Shown here piece after piece: positions 36,950 through 47,753 of a stretch of 64,000 bases of DNA (position 1 is its first letter; every line of letters starts with the position of its first letter). The notes beneath the pieces are model-generated. The model was not told the origin of the DNA and did no database searches. It saw nothing but the letters and a program-made list of their open reading frames with translations. The DNA comes from Galbitalea soli (lineage in GTDB: Bacteria > Actinomycetota > Actinomycetes > Actinomycetales > Microbacteriaceae), in assembly GCF_010686725.1 (NCBI RefSeq), contig NZ_JAAGWZ010000003.1, positions 248,001 through 312,000 on the forward strand, read 5' to 3'. The position numbers were made by a program, and so were the translations under genes.

Positions 36950-38203
36950 TCAGCCGAGCACGGCGGCGAGCCCGTCGAGCAGCCGCTCGGCATCGGCGTC
37001 GCTCAGGGCGAGCGGTGGCCTGACCTTCAGGGTGTCGTTGCGCAGCCCCGAGGCGCCGATCAGGATGCGCCGCTCCTCCAGCGCGTTCACCGCCTCCCGC
37101 GCCGTCCCCTCGTCGCCCAGCTGCACGCCCAGAAACAGTCCGCACCCGCGCACCTCGACGACGGAGCCGCCGATCGCCCGCAGCCCCTCCGCGAGCACCG
37201 CGCCGAGGCGCGCCGCCCGCGCGACGAGACCCTCCTCGCGGACCACGTCGAGGGTGGCTTGGGCCGCCGCGATCGCGACCGTGTTTCCGCCGAAGGTGTT
37301 GAAGTATCGGCCGCGCGCGGCGAAGGCGTCGACGAGTTCGGGCCGGGCGACCACGGCCGCGACCGGGTAGCCGTTGCCCATCGGCTTGCCGAGCGTGACG
37401 AGGTCGGGCACGAGGCCGTGCCGGTCGAAGCCCCAGAGCCCGTCGCCGAGGCGACCGAATCCGGGCTGAACCTCGTCGGCGACGAGCAGTCCGCCCGCGG
37501 CCTGCGCCGCGCGGGCGGCGGCGGCGAGTCCCGGTGCGTCGGGGAGCACCCCATCGGAGGCGAAGATCGTGTCGACGATGAGGCAGCCGAGGCCGATGCC
37601 GGCCGCGTCGAGCGAGTCGATCGCCGCGGCGACGGCGGCCGCGAAGTCGGTGCCGGGGGTCGGGGCGGGCACCACGCGCACCCAGTCGGCCACGGCATCC
37701 GCGCCCACCAGCGACGGCGAGAGCGCTGCGACCTCGGTGGTGACCCCGTGGTACGCGTTCTCGGTGACGATGACGCCGCGGCGCCCGGTCGCCGCGCGCA
37801 CGATCCGCAGGGCGAGGTCGTTGGCCTCCGAGCCCGTGCAAGTGAACATGACGTTGCCGAGGTGCGCCGGGAAGGTGCCGAGCAGGTCCTCCGCGTAGTC
37901 GACGGTCGCCCGCGAGAGGTAGCGCGTGTGGGTGCTCAGCCGGGCGGCCTGCTCGGCGATCGCCGCGGCGACACGCGGGTGGGCGTGCCCGACGCTCGGA
38001 ACGTTGTTGTAGGCGTCGAGGTAGTCGGTGCCGTCGGCGGTGAAGAGGTGGGCGCCCTCGCCGCGCACGAACTCGAGCGGCGTTCGATAGAACAGCCGGT
38101 AGGCGCTGCCCAGGGAGCGCGCCCGCCGCTCCACGAGATCGCGCGTGCGCGGGTCGAGGTGGCTCGTCGTCGCGGGGTCGAAGTACGTGGTCGGGCCGGG
38201 CAT
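36950..38203 (-). CDS. Class III PLP-dependent aminotransferase/phospholyase-like protein
   Basis: A 417-residue fold-type I enzyme with YLDAYNNVPSVGHAHP, the CTGSEANDLALRI phosphate-binding region, ENAYHGVT, VADEVQPGFGR and the PLP lysine in LGKPMGNGYP. The sequence is closest in style to the subgroup that includes ethanolamine-phosphate and phosphohydroxylysine phospholyases as well as ordinary omega-aminotransferases. It lies 10 bases downstream of a kinase-like gene of the APH fold, which favours a two-step phosphorylate-then-eliminate pathway. Confidence 0.88.
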   Translation of the reverse strand: MPGPTTYFDPATTSHLDPRTRDLVERRARSLGSAYRLFYRTPLEFVRGEGAHLFTADGTDYLDAYNNVPSVGHAHPRVAAAIAEQAARLSTHTRYLSRATVDYAEDLLGTFPAHLGNVMFTCTGSEANDLALRIVRAATGRRGVIVTENAYHGVTTEVAALSPSLVGADAVADWVRVVPAPTPGTDFAAAVAAAIDSLDAAGIGLGCLIVDTIFASDGVLPDAPGLAAAARAAQAAGGLLVADEVQPGFGRLGDGLWGFDRHGLVPDLVTLGKPMGNGYPVAAVVARPELVDAFAARGRYFNTFGGNTVAIAAAQATLDVVREEGLVARAARLGAVLAEGLRAIGGSVVEVRGCGLFLGVQLGDEGTAREAVNALEERRILIGASGLRNDTLKVRPPLALSDADAERLLDGLAAVLG

Positions 38204-38213
38204 CGCGTCCTCC

Positions 38214-39224
38214 TCAGAGCAGGGTGTCGAGGGCCGCGAGCATGCCGTCGTGGTAGTCGGGATCGCGGCGGGGATCGCCCGCGTCGCGCTGCAGCCAGTC
38301 GTTCACGAGGATCCGCTGGGCGAAGCGGGCGACGACGAGGTCGCGCAGCACCTGGCGCTCGGTGGGCAGGAGGGGCACGCGACGCTCGAAGGCCGCGATG
38401 AACGGCGGGAGGGCATCCCACCCCCGACCGAGCGGAAAGATGAGATAGCTGAGCGCGACGGCGAGGTCGGCCACGCGCACCGACTGCACGACGTCGCCGA
38501 AGTCGAGGATCCCGGTGACGTAGCCGGGCTCGCCCGCGTCGACGAGCACGTTGCCGGGGTTGAAATCGTTGTGGATGACCTGCCGCGGCAACTCGTGCAG
38601 CAGCGGCTCCACCCCCGCCCGGAACCGCGCGAGCGCGGCCGCGGTCGCCGCCGACCCCACCCGTTCCTGCAGCTGCGCCAGCCGCCCGGTCTGCGCCAGG
38701 TCCCACGCGAGGGGGTATCGGGCCGCCGGGTGGATGAAGCTCCTCAGCGCGCGACTGAGACGCCCCAGCGCGTCGCCCAGCAGCACGAGCTGGTCGTCGT
38801 CGGGGGCCGCTGCGGCGATGAGCGGGGTGCCCGGACGCCACTCGAAGAGGCGCGCGATCCGGTCGCCGTCAGCGGTCGTGACGGTGACGGCGTCGTCTCC
38901 GCCCGTGGCCGGTCGCAGGCGCTGCAGCGGGAGGCGCGGGTCGGCGCGGTGCGCGTGGCGCAGGGCCTCGGTCTCCAGCGCGAGGTGGGCGGGGGAGTCG
39001 GCCGGGTGCGCGACCTTGAGCACGAATCGCTCCTCGCCGGCGCTCAGCCGAAAGGTGTCGTCGCGTTCGGTCTCGAGCCGCTCGGTGAGGGTCGCCACGA
39101 GGCCCCAGCGATCGGCCACGAGCCCGACCGCCTCCTCGGGGGTCAGCCGTGCCGCGCGCAGGACCGGGGTGGCCTCACCGCCGCCCGCCGCGCCGTCGCT
39201 CTCGAAACCGGGAATGCCGTGCAC
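38214..39224 (-). CDS. APH-fold small-molecule kinase (phosphotransferase enzyme family)
   Basis: A 336-residue kinase-like protein: RFVLKVAH gives the ATP-binding lysine, RQVIHNDFNPGNVLVD is the catalytic loop (HxDxxxxN), and GILDFGDVVQSVRVADLAVALSY supplies the DFG-like metal site. It resembles hydroxylysine kinase and homoserine/choline-kinase-type members rather than antibiotic kinases. It is the first gene of a two-gene operon with the aminotransferase. Confidence 0.85.
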   Translation of the reverse strand: MHGIPGFESDGAAGGGEATPVLRAARLTPEEAVGLVADRWGLVATLTERLETERDDTFRLSAGEERFVLKVAHPADSPAHLALETEALRHAHRADPRLPLQRLRPATGGDDAVTVTTADGDRIARLFEWRPGTPLIAAAAPDDDQLVLLGDALGRLSRALRSFIHPAARYPLAWDLAQTGRLAQLQERVGSAATAAALARFRAGVEPLLHELPRQVIHNDFNPGNVLVDAGEPGYVTGILDFGDVVQSVRVADLAVALSYLIFPLGRGWDALPPFIAAFERRVPLLPTERQVLRDLVVARFAQRILVNDWLQRDAGDPRRDPDYHDGMLAALDTLL

Positions 39225-39347
39225 CTGCCCAGCGTAGCGAGCGACCCGTCACGCCTTGGGCGAACAGGGGCATGGAAGCGGGGGCGCCCTCGTTAGTCTC
39301 TTTAGTAACGGAGCCGACCACCTGCCCTGGCCCCGGAGGAGAAAAGC

Positions 39348-41825
<2,478 letters not shown>

Positions 41826-41852
41826 GCGGGCACCGCACGGGACACACACGCG

Positions 41853-41883
41853 AGGGGCGTCGGAGGAATCCGGCGCCCCTTTC
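41853..41883 (+). terminator. Terminator after clpC
   Basis: AGGGGCGTCGG and CCGGCGCCCCT pair over 11 positions (one G-U) around AGGAAT, followed by TTT. Confidence 0.7.
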
Positions 41884-41934
41884 GTGCGGGGTGGGCCGGT
41901 CATCCGCGGGGCATCGCCTCCGTAGACTGAAGGC

Positions 41935-42453
41935 GTGAGTTTCACCGTGCGCCCCGCCCGCACCTCTGACGTTCCGCTCATTCAGGAGCTGTGCGAGCCG
42001 CTCGTGCAGAAGCGGATCCTGCTCGGCAAGGAGCGCGTCGTCTTCTACGAGTCGGTGCAGGAGTTCCGCGTGGCGGTCGACGACAGCCTGCCGCCCGAGG
42101 CGCCGGAGGCACTCATCGGCTGCGGTGCGCTGCACGTGATCTGGGACGAACTGGGCGAGGTGCGCACGCTCGCCGTCGCCGACAACTGGCTGCACCGCGG
42201 GGTCGGGCACGCGATCCTCGACGACATCGAGGAGAAGGCGCGGGCGCTGGGGCTCACCAAGCTCTTCTGCCTCACCTTTGAGACCGAGTTCTTCGGCCGG
42301 CACGGCTTCAAGCCGATCGGGGAGGAGCTCGTCGCGCCGGAGGTCTACGCCGAACTCGTGCGCTCCCAAGACGAGGGAATCGCCGAGTTCCTCGATCTGG
42401 CGCGGGTAAAGCCCAACACGCTCGGCAATACGCGGATGCTGAAGCTGCTGTAG
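41935..42453 (+). CDS. Amino-acid N-acetyltransferase (GNAT; ArgA-like)
   Basis: A 172-residue GNAT protein. It has FTVRPARTSDVPLIQELCEP, the acetyl-CoA site region RTLAVADNWLHRGVGHAILDDIE and FETEFFGRHGFKPIGEEL. This matches the short actinobacterial N-acetylglutamate synthase type, which starts arginine synthesis without the kinase-like domain of enteric ArgA. GTG start. Confidence 0.85.
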   Translation: MSFTVRPARTSDVPLIQELCEPLVQKRILLGKERVVFYESVQEFRVAVDDSLPPEAPEALIGCGALHVIWDELGEVRTLAVADNWLHRGVGHAILDDIEEKARALGLTKLFCLTFETEFFGRHGFKPIGEELVAPEVYAELVRSQDEGIAEFLDLARVKPNTLGNTRMLKLL

Positions 42454-42466
42454 CTACCCTGAGGGC

Positions 42467-43090
42467 ATGTCGACGTTCAAGAATCCCGTCGGCCCGCAGC
42501 CAAGCAGCGTCTACTGGCGCCGCCGACTACTGGTCGGTGCGGGAGTGCTCGCGGTGATCCTCGTCATCGTGCTGATCGTGGCTCGCCCCGGCTCGGGGAA
42601 GCCCAGCCCGACGGCGACCACCCCCGCCGCCTCGCAGCCCTCCGATACCCCCGCGGCCCAGCCGTCCGGGGGCGCCTCCGGCACCGTCGCGCCCTGCACG
42701 GCGGCGCACGTGAGCATCACCCCCGTCACCGACTCCACCGTCTACGCGGCCGGGGTGAACCCGAAGCTCTCCATGACGATGACGAACACCGGCACGCAGC
42801 CCTGCGCGATGACGCTCGGGTCGGATGTGCAGGTCTACCAGATCACCTCGGGCAGCGACCTCATCTGGCAATCGACCGACTGCCAGACCAACCCGGTGCC
42901 GCTCGTGCAGACGCTCGAGCCGGGCAAGCCGCTCGTCTTCCCCCCGTTCGCCTGGGATCGCACGCGGTCGAGCAAGTCGACCTGCTCCAGCAAGCGTCCG
43001 CAGGTCACGGCGGGCGGGGCGAGCTACCACCTGAGCGTCACGGTGAACGGGTTCCCGTCGACGACGTCGAAGCAGTTCATCTTGAAGTAG
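42467..43090 (+). CDS. Membrane-anchored extracytoplasmic protein of unknown function
   Basis: A 207-residue protein with an N-terminal membrane anchor (about residues 22-42), a Thr/Pro/Ser-rich linker (about 47-75) and an extracytoplasmic beta-rich domain with four cysteines (CTAAH, CAMTLG, DCQTN, CSSK) that could form two disulfides. The fold resembles DUF4232-type domains, but I cannot confirm that. Start follows the acetyltransferase by 13 bases. Confidence 0.75.
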   Translation: MSTFKNPVGPQPSSVYWRRRLLVGAGVLAVILVIVLIVARPGSGKPSPTATTPAASQPSDTPAAQPSGGASGTVAPCTAAHVSITPVTDSTVYAAGVNPKLSMTMTNTGTQPCAMTLGSDVQVYQITSGSDLIWQSTDCQTNPVPLVQTLEPGKPLVFPPFAWDRTRSSKSTCSSKRPQVTAGGASYHLSVTVNGFPSTTSKQFILK

Positions 43091-43255
43091 GGGGTGCGGC
43101 GCGGCGTGGGCTCTCGCGAGCGTGGCGCCGCGGCCGTGCGCGGTGAGTGGAGGCGCGAGGGCTGCGCGGGCGCGGCGTGGAGTCACGGCACGCCGGGCGG
43201 GCTCGGTGCGCGCACGCAGCGCACTGCGGATGACCGCGCCGCCGTGGCATCCTTG

Positions 43256-43741
43256 ATGGCGATGAGCCCCTCGCCCACTTCCCCCGACGACTCCCGTTCC
43301 GCCGACGACCTTCGTTCGCCTGCTTCGCCTGCTTCGCCTGCTTCTCCTGCTTCGCCTGCTTCCCCCGACGACTTTCGTTCGCCGGAACTCGCGGCGGCGC
43401 TCGCGAGCCAGGACGCCGTGCGGGTTGCGCTCGCGCTGCGCGCGACCGGCGTGATCGTGCCGTTGCTGCCCGTGGACGGCCCGCCGCAGATCCGGGTGTT
43501 CCGCCGCGACGACGCCGACCGGTACATGCTTCTGCTGTTCTCCTCCGGGGAGAGCTATGCCGCGATGCTGCCGAACGAGGATGAGCTGCCGGTCATCCGC
43601 TACGACGCGGCGACCCTGCTCGACTTCCTCGAGCAGAACGCGGGCGTGCTTGAGGCGGTGTGGTTCGACGTCGCGGGGCCGAACGCGATGCAGGCCGCGC
43701 CCGCCGACGTCATCGAGGCGCTGCGCATCCCCGCGCCCTGA
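43256..43741 (+). CDS. SseB-like domain protein with N-terminal SPA repeats
   Basis: A protein of about 161 residues. A low-complexity N-terminus contains Ser-Pro-Ala repeats from a 9-base tandem repeat; the rest (ALRATGVIVPLLPVDGPPQIRVFRRDDADRYMLLLFSSGESY region) resembles SseB-type domains. ATG at 43256 or 43262 is likely; the frame upstream to 43094 is low-complexity and probably not translated. Function unknown. Confidence 0.6.
   Translation: MAMSPSPTSPDDSRSADDLRSPASPASPASPASPASPDDFRSPELAAALASQDAVRVALALRATGVIVPLLPVDGPPQIRVFRRDDADRYMLLLFSSGESYAAMLPNEDELPVIRYDAATLLDFLEQNAGVLEAVWFDVAGPNAMQAAPADVIEALRIPAP
43319..43363 (+). repeat. 9-bp tandem repeat (5 copies) inside a coding region
   Basis: Five near-identical copies of CCTGCTTCG, each encoding Pro-Ala-Ser, with one- to two-base variants in copies 3 and 5. 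Flanking CCCGACGACTTTCGTTCGCC-like segments are themselves duplicated, so the locus has a history of slippage. Confidence 0.85.
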
Positions 43742-43753
43742 GGCCGCAGTCCG

Positions 43754-43849
43754 CGAGTTGGCATTCCTCCCACCTACTCACCGCGAGTTGGCACTCCTCT
43801 CTGCTCCTCGAGTTGGCACTCCTCTCTGCCCCTCGAGTTGGCACTTTTT
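43754..43849. repeat. Tandem CGAGTTGGCACTCCTC repeats
   Basis: Units beginning CGAGTTGGCA start at 43754, 43784, 43809 and 43834; the two complete 25-base units differ at one position. They lie between two convergent genes and adjoin a perfect hairpin, giving a REP-like intergenic element. Confidence 0.8.
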
Positions 43850-43882
43850 GTGCAACTTCCGCGCCGCAGGCCGGAAGATCGC

Positions 43883-43921
43883 CAACACATCGCCCCGCGG
43901 GCGATGTGTTGCACCTTTTTG
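43883..43921. terminator. Perfect 13-bp hairpin between convergent genes
   Basis: CAACACATCGCCC (43883-43895) and GGGCGATGTGTTG (43899-43911) pair completely across a 3-base loop, then CACCTTTTTG follows. It is probably the terminator of the SseB-like gene and may also stop leftward radA transcription. Confidence 0.75.
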
Positions 43922-43989
43922 TGCGACAAAAGGAGGGTGCAGGCGCACCCCGCCTTGTTCCGGCGCCCGCGCATCCCGCGCGCCCCGCG

Positions 43990-45345
43990 CTAGAACTCGG
44001 GGATCTCGACGCGCTCGGCCGTGGATCGCGCGAACGCGCGGCGCAGCGCCTCCCGCAGGTGCGACGCCCCGGAGTCAAGGATGTCGCTGAAGCCCAGCCG
44101 ACCGCCCTCGGCGAGGCGCTGCCGGGCGGATGACGCGGGCCGGATCTCGCCGGCCAGGCTGATCTCGCCGACGGCGGCGAGGGTAACGGGGAAGGCCTTG
44201 TCGCGGAAGGCGCTGGCGATGGCGAGCGCGATCGCCAGGTCGGCCCCGGGCTCGGTGAGCTTGATACCGCCCACGGTGGAGACGTAGACGTCGAAGCCCG
44301 AGAGCGCGAGCCCGGCACGTCGCTCGAGAACGGCGAGCAGCATCGCCACGCGCGATCCGTCGACCCCGTTGACCACCCGCCGCGGTTGGGGCGCGTTGCT
44401 CGCAACGATGAGTGCCTGTACCTCGACGGGGAGTGCCCGCCGACCCTCGATCGCGATGGTCACGCACGTGCCGCTCACGGGCGTGCGCGCGTGCGAGAGG
44501 AAGAGTCCGCTGGGGTCGGCGACCTCCGCGATGCCGTCTCCGGTCATCTCGAAGCAGCCCACCTCGTCGGTGGGGCCGAAGCGGTTCTTGTGCGCGCGGA
44601 TGAAACGCAGGCTCGTCTGGCGGTCGCCCTCGAACTGGCACACCACGTCGACGAGGTGTTCGAGCAGGCGCGGCCCCGCGATCGTGCCGTCCTTCGTGAC
44701 GTGCCCGACGAGCAGCACGGGCAGCCCACGATCTTTCGCCACCCGGATGAGCGTCGCCGCGACCTCGCGCACCTGCGCCGGTCCGCCCGCGAGCCCATCG
44801 ATCAGTGACGACGACACGGTCTGCACCGAGTCGACGATGACGAGCTGGGGGGCGACCTCGTCGATCTGGCCCAGGATGACCGCCAGGTCGACCTCGGCGG
44901 CGAGGCAGAGCGACGGCTGCAGTGCGCCCGTGCGTGCGGCGCGCATCCGCACCTGGTTCACCGACTCCTCGGCGCTGACGTAGAGCACGCGCTGGCCGGA
45001 GGACGCCGCCCGCGACGCGACCTCGAGCAGGAGAGTGGACTTTCCCACACCGGGTTCGCCGCTCAGCAGGATGGCGGCGCCCGGCACGATGCCACCCCCG
45101 AGCACGCGATCGAATTCGGCGATGCCGCTCGGCCAGTGCGTGACCTCCTCGGCGGTCACCTCGGTGATCGGCTTGGCGGCGCGGGCCGCGCTCACTCGGA
45201 TCGGCGCGACCGCACGGGCCGAGGCGGCGTTCTCGGCGTTGTCGACGACCGTTCCCCAGGCCTGGCACTCGCCGCAGCGACCGACCCACTTGAGCGTCGT
45301 CCAGCCGCACTCGGTGCAGCGGAAGTTGGACTGGGTGCGGGCCAT
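43990..45345 (-). CDS. radA: DNA repair protein RadA
   Basis: A 451-residue protein with an N-terminal zinc finger (CTECGWTTLKWVGRCGEC), a RecA-like ATPase with GEPGVGKST, the RadA-specific KNRFGPTDEVGCFEM block, and a C-terminal Lon-like domain (VYVSTVGGIKLTEPGADLAIALAIASAF). It promotes branch migration in recombinational repair. Length is standard. Confidence 0.96.
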   Translation of the reverse strand: MARTQSNFRCTECGWTTLKWVGRCGECQAWGTVVDNAENAASARAVAPIRVSAARAAKPITEVTAEEVTHWPSGIAEFDRVLGGGIVPGAAILLSGEPGVGKSTLLLEVASRAASSGQRVLYVSAEESVNQVRMRAARTGALQPSLCLAAEVDLAVILGQIDEVAPQLVIVDSVQTVSSSLIDGLAGGPAQVREVAATLIRVAKDRGLPVLLVGHVTKDGTIAGPRLLEHLVDVVCQFEGDRQTSLRFIRAHKNRFGPTDEVGCFEMTGDGIAEVADPSGLFLSHARTPVSGTCVTIAIEGRRALPVEVQALIVASNAPQPRRVVNGVDGSRVAMLLAVLERRAGLALSGFDVYVSTVGGIKLTEPGADLAIALAIASAFRDKAFPVTLAAVGEISLAGEIRPASSARQRLAEGGRLGFSDILDSGASHLREALRRAFARSTAERVEIPEF

Positions 45346-45370
45346 GCGAACAGCCTAGGCGGAGCCTCCG

Positions 45371-46117
45371 TCACGCAGGAGGAGCACCGCCCCGTCGCCG
45401 GAGAACGGCGTCCACGCCGGGGATGAACGCCGATGCCCACACCCGGTATCCGCGGTCGTTGGGGTGGAAGAGGTCGCCCGCGAAGTGGGTGACCACGCCC
45501 CACAGTCCCTGCCGACGGGTGCGCTGGTGCAGCGGGGCGACGGCGAGCGCGAACTCGGCCGCCACCCGGTGGACGATCTCGTTCGCCACGACCACGTTCC
45601 GCTCGAGCGGCAGGAAGTGGAAGGTGGGCAGGTCGGCGACGATCGCGTGCGGGGGGAGTGCGCTGAACAGGCGGCGAACATCCCGTTCGAACTGCTCGGG
45701 GTGGAAGTCGGCCATATCGTTGGCTCCGATCGCGACCGTGACGAGATCGGGGTCGTGGGTGGCCAGCTTCGGCAATTGGTTGGCGACGGCGAGACCGATG
45801 GTGGAGCCGCTCTCGCCGAGGTTGATCGTTCGGACGGTCATCCCGGTCGTGAGCCGGATGTGACGCACCAGCTGGCCCACGTAGCCTCGACCGGGATTGC
45901 TGCCGCCGATGCCCTGCGCGGCCGAATCGCCGAGGGCGACGTAGAGCAGTTCGCCAGTGCGCTCGCGGTAGTCGCGCCACCAGCGGGCGTTGGCCGGGAT
46001 CGAGTCCTCGAGGATCGACTTCCACAGGCGGCGCCGCAGATAGAGGTAGCGCCCGCTCAGCCCGAGGCCGATCGCGACCACGACGACGAGGGCCGTCGCG
46101 AACCACCACCATTCCAT
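45371..46117 (-). CDS. SGNH/GDSL-family hydrolase, membrane-anchored
   Basis: A 248-residue protein with an N-terminal membrane segment (MEWWWFATALVVVVAIGLGL) and an SGNH hydrolase domain: block I LGDSAAQG (nucleophile Ser), block II Gly in SGSTIG, block III GANDM, and block V as DLFHPNDRGY. Esterase or lipase activity on a cell-surface or imported substrate is likely. ATG at 46117 was preferred to GTG at 46126. It follows radA's start region at short distance. Confidence 0.88.
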   Translation of the reverse strand: MEWWWFATALVVVVAIGLGLSGRYLYLRRRLWKSILEDSIPANARWWRDYRERTGELLYVALGDSAAQGIGGSNPGRGYVGQLVRHIRLTTGMTVRTINLGESGSTIGLAVANQLPKLATHDPDLVTVAIGANDMADFHPEQFERDVRRLFSALPPHAIVADLPTFHFLPLERNVVVANEIVHRVAAEFALAVAPLHQRTRRQGLWGVVTHFAGDLFHPNDRGYRVWASAFIPGVDAVLRRRGGAPPA

Positions 46118-46246
46118 CCGGCACACTCTACAGACGCCGTCACGGCCGCGGATTCGGGGTACCGTTTAAGCCGACGCCGATCGACCTTCGCGGGCCATCG
46201 GCGCGTCAGCGAGAGGCGGCGAACCCTGAAGAATCCCGGCGCGTAC

Positions 46247-46666
46247 GTGCCCTACGTCGAGACGGATGCGTGGCCGCTCCTCTGCTTCTTCGCCGCCATC
46301 GTGTGCCTGGGAGTCGCGCTGCTCGTGATCATGAGCTACCTCGCGCCCGGCTCCCGCCGTCGCATGCTCGCCACGCTCGGCGCGACCGTCGTGGTGATCG
46401 TCGGGTTCGTCGTCACCATCTCGGGGATGCGCGCCGGCGCGGCCGCGTACGCCACCGCCGACGCGGCGAAACATCGCCAGTACGTGCAGCAGGTGCGCAG
46501 TTGGTTGCGCGCCGAGGAGGGCGTCACCGCCGACACGACCACGGTCGAGGGCCTGCTGTCGCTGCAGCCCGAGCCGGTCGTCGTGCACGGGTCGCCGACG
46601 CTGGTTCGCCTGGTGTTCCGCGCCGACACCGGGCAGATGGACCTCGTCAACGTCGACAACGGATGA
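46247..46666 (+). CDS. Small two-pass membrane protein of unknown function
   Basis: A protein of about 139 residues with two hydrophobic segments (about 12-32 and 44-66) and a soluble C-terminal domain (YVQQVRSWLRAEEGVTADTT, then LVRLVFRADTGQMDL). No ATG exists near the start; GTG at 46247 is used here, while a CTG at 46226 with GAGAGG upstream is an alternative. Family not recognised. Confidence 0.6.
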   Translation: MPYVETDAWPLLCFFAAIVCLGVALLVIMSYLAPGSRRRMLATLGATVVVIVGFVVTISGMRAGAAAYATADAAKHRQYVQQVRSWLRAEEGVTADTTTVEGLLSLQPEPVVVHGSPTLVRLVFRADTGQMDLVNVDNG

Positions 46667-46729
46667 CCCCTCCGCCCCCTCCCGCAGTGGGGGCGAGACC
46701 ACCCGCGCGCATGTACTAAACTCGACGGC

Positions 46730-46819
46730 GGTACCGTGTCCGAGCGGCCGAAGGTGCAACTCTCGAAAAGTTGTGTGGGTGAAAGCCCACCGTGGGTTCA
46801 AATCCCACCGGTACCGCCA
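46730..46819 (+). tRNA. tRNA-Ser (CGA)
   Basis: A class II tRNA with long variable arm: acceptor GGTACCG/CGGTACC, anticodon stem CAACT/AGTTG with loop CTCGAAA giving CGA, discriminator G and encoded CCA. The adjacent downstream DNA is accessory, so this may be an integration target. Confidence 0.97.
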
Positions 46820-46861
46820 GTGTCCTGTTTTGTCACAGTGTCCTGTCTTGTACACGGGAAA

Positions 46862-46890
46862 CCGCTGAACCCCTGGGTTCAGCGGTTTTC
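46862..46890 (+). terminator. Terminator after tRNA-Ser
   Basis: CCGCTGAACCC and GGGTTCAGCGG pair over 11 bases with a minimal loop, followed by TTTTC. Confidence 0.85.
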
Positions 46891-47040
46891 TTCGTTGTGG
46901 GATGGATCCTCCCGACGGCGTCGACCACTCATGGGCGCACGGCGGTCGGTCGGATGTCCGAGCCCGTGCGAGAGCGAGAGTTTCCCCTAACGTCTGCTGG
47001 CGTTCGCTGCTCCAAGAGGGACCAGAATCCGGTTGTCTCT

Positions 47041-47108
47041 GTTACAGGTAATTATGTAATCCCATAATTAGGTTTTCCTGTAATATCGAATTCAGGAATT
47101 CCTGTAAT
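47041..47108 (+). promoter_or_regulatory. AT-rich repeat operator of the type IV toxin-antitoxin pair
   Basis: TTCCTGTAAT is present at 47075-47084 and 47099-47108 (24-base period), with an inverted related GTTACAGG at 47041-47048 and a central GAATTCAGGAATTC palindrome-like core. This is much richer in AT than surrounding DNA. It lies directly before the wHTH antitoxin gene and is the likely autoregulatory site. Confidence 0.6.
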
Positions 47109-47126
47109 GATCAGCGGAGGGCACTC

Positions 47127-47753
47127 ATGAAGGGCAACGAGCTCGTTTGGCGCAGCCTCGCCGATCACGCCTTGAGGGGTGAACGGACCTGGAGCAACGT
47201 GGGCGACCTCGCATACGACGCGGGCGTTCCCTCCAGTACGGCCTACCTCGCGCTGGAACGGCTTGAAAGCAACGGCACCGTGGACCGCTACCGGCCCGGG
47301 GGGTTCTCGGTGGTCAGTATCGAGAAGCTTCTCACTATGTTGTGCGCCTGGCGCAACCTCGACAGGGACACGATGATCAGAACCACGAGTGAAGAGATCG
47401 AGCCGTTCCTCCATTCCGAACGTGGACCGTACGCGTTGGGTGGTGCGGACGCCGCCAACGCTCTACTGGGAGGGCACGCTGTGTCGAGCTTTCGCGAGCA
47501 CATCGTGTACCTCCCGGGCGCCGGCGAGGTGCGAGCGGAGCTCGCGCGACTCACGCCCGCGCCAGACGGCAACGTCCGTGTGCTCGCTATGGACACGCGT
47601 GCGATGAGGCTATGGGACGGGTACTCGACTCTGGCGCAGACCTACGCCGACCTGTTCGCGACACCCGGCTGGCAGGCATCAGAGTTTCGCCATGCGCTCC
47701 GCGAGAAGTTCGTGCGATCGCGCGAATGGGACCAGGAAGGTGACCGCAGTTGA
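47127..47753 (+). CDS. AbiEi-like antitoxin/regulator with winged helix
   Basis: A 208-residue protein. The N-terminal winged helix-turn-helix (SNVGDLAYDAGVPSSTAYLALERL, about residues 23-46) is followed by a domain resembling the AbiEi antitoxin or nucleotidyltransferase-associated regulator (RGPYALGGADAANALLGG). GGAGG at 47116-47120 gives good initiation. Its stop overlaps a TTG-start nucleotidyltransferase gene, so the pair fits a type IV toxin-antitoxin system in which the antitoxin represses the operon and counteracts the toxin. Confidence 0.72.
   Translation: MKGNELVWRSLADHALRGERTWSNVGDLAYDAGVPSSTAYLALERLESNGTVDRYRPGGFSVVSIEKLLTMLCAWRNLDRDTMIRTTSEEIEPFLHSERGPYALGGADAANALLGGHAVSSFREHIVYLPGAGEVRAELARLTPAPDGNVRVLAMDTRAMRLWDGYSTLAQTYADLFATPGWQASEFRHALREKFVRSREWDQEGDRS

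Noticed and set aside
43318-43364. CRISPR array
   Set aside because: The repeats are 9 bases in direct tandem without spacers and lie in a coding frame. No other spaced repeat array was found in the window.
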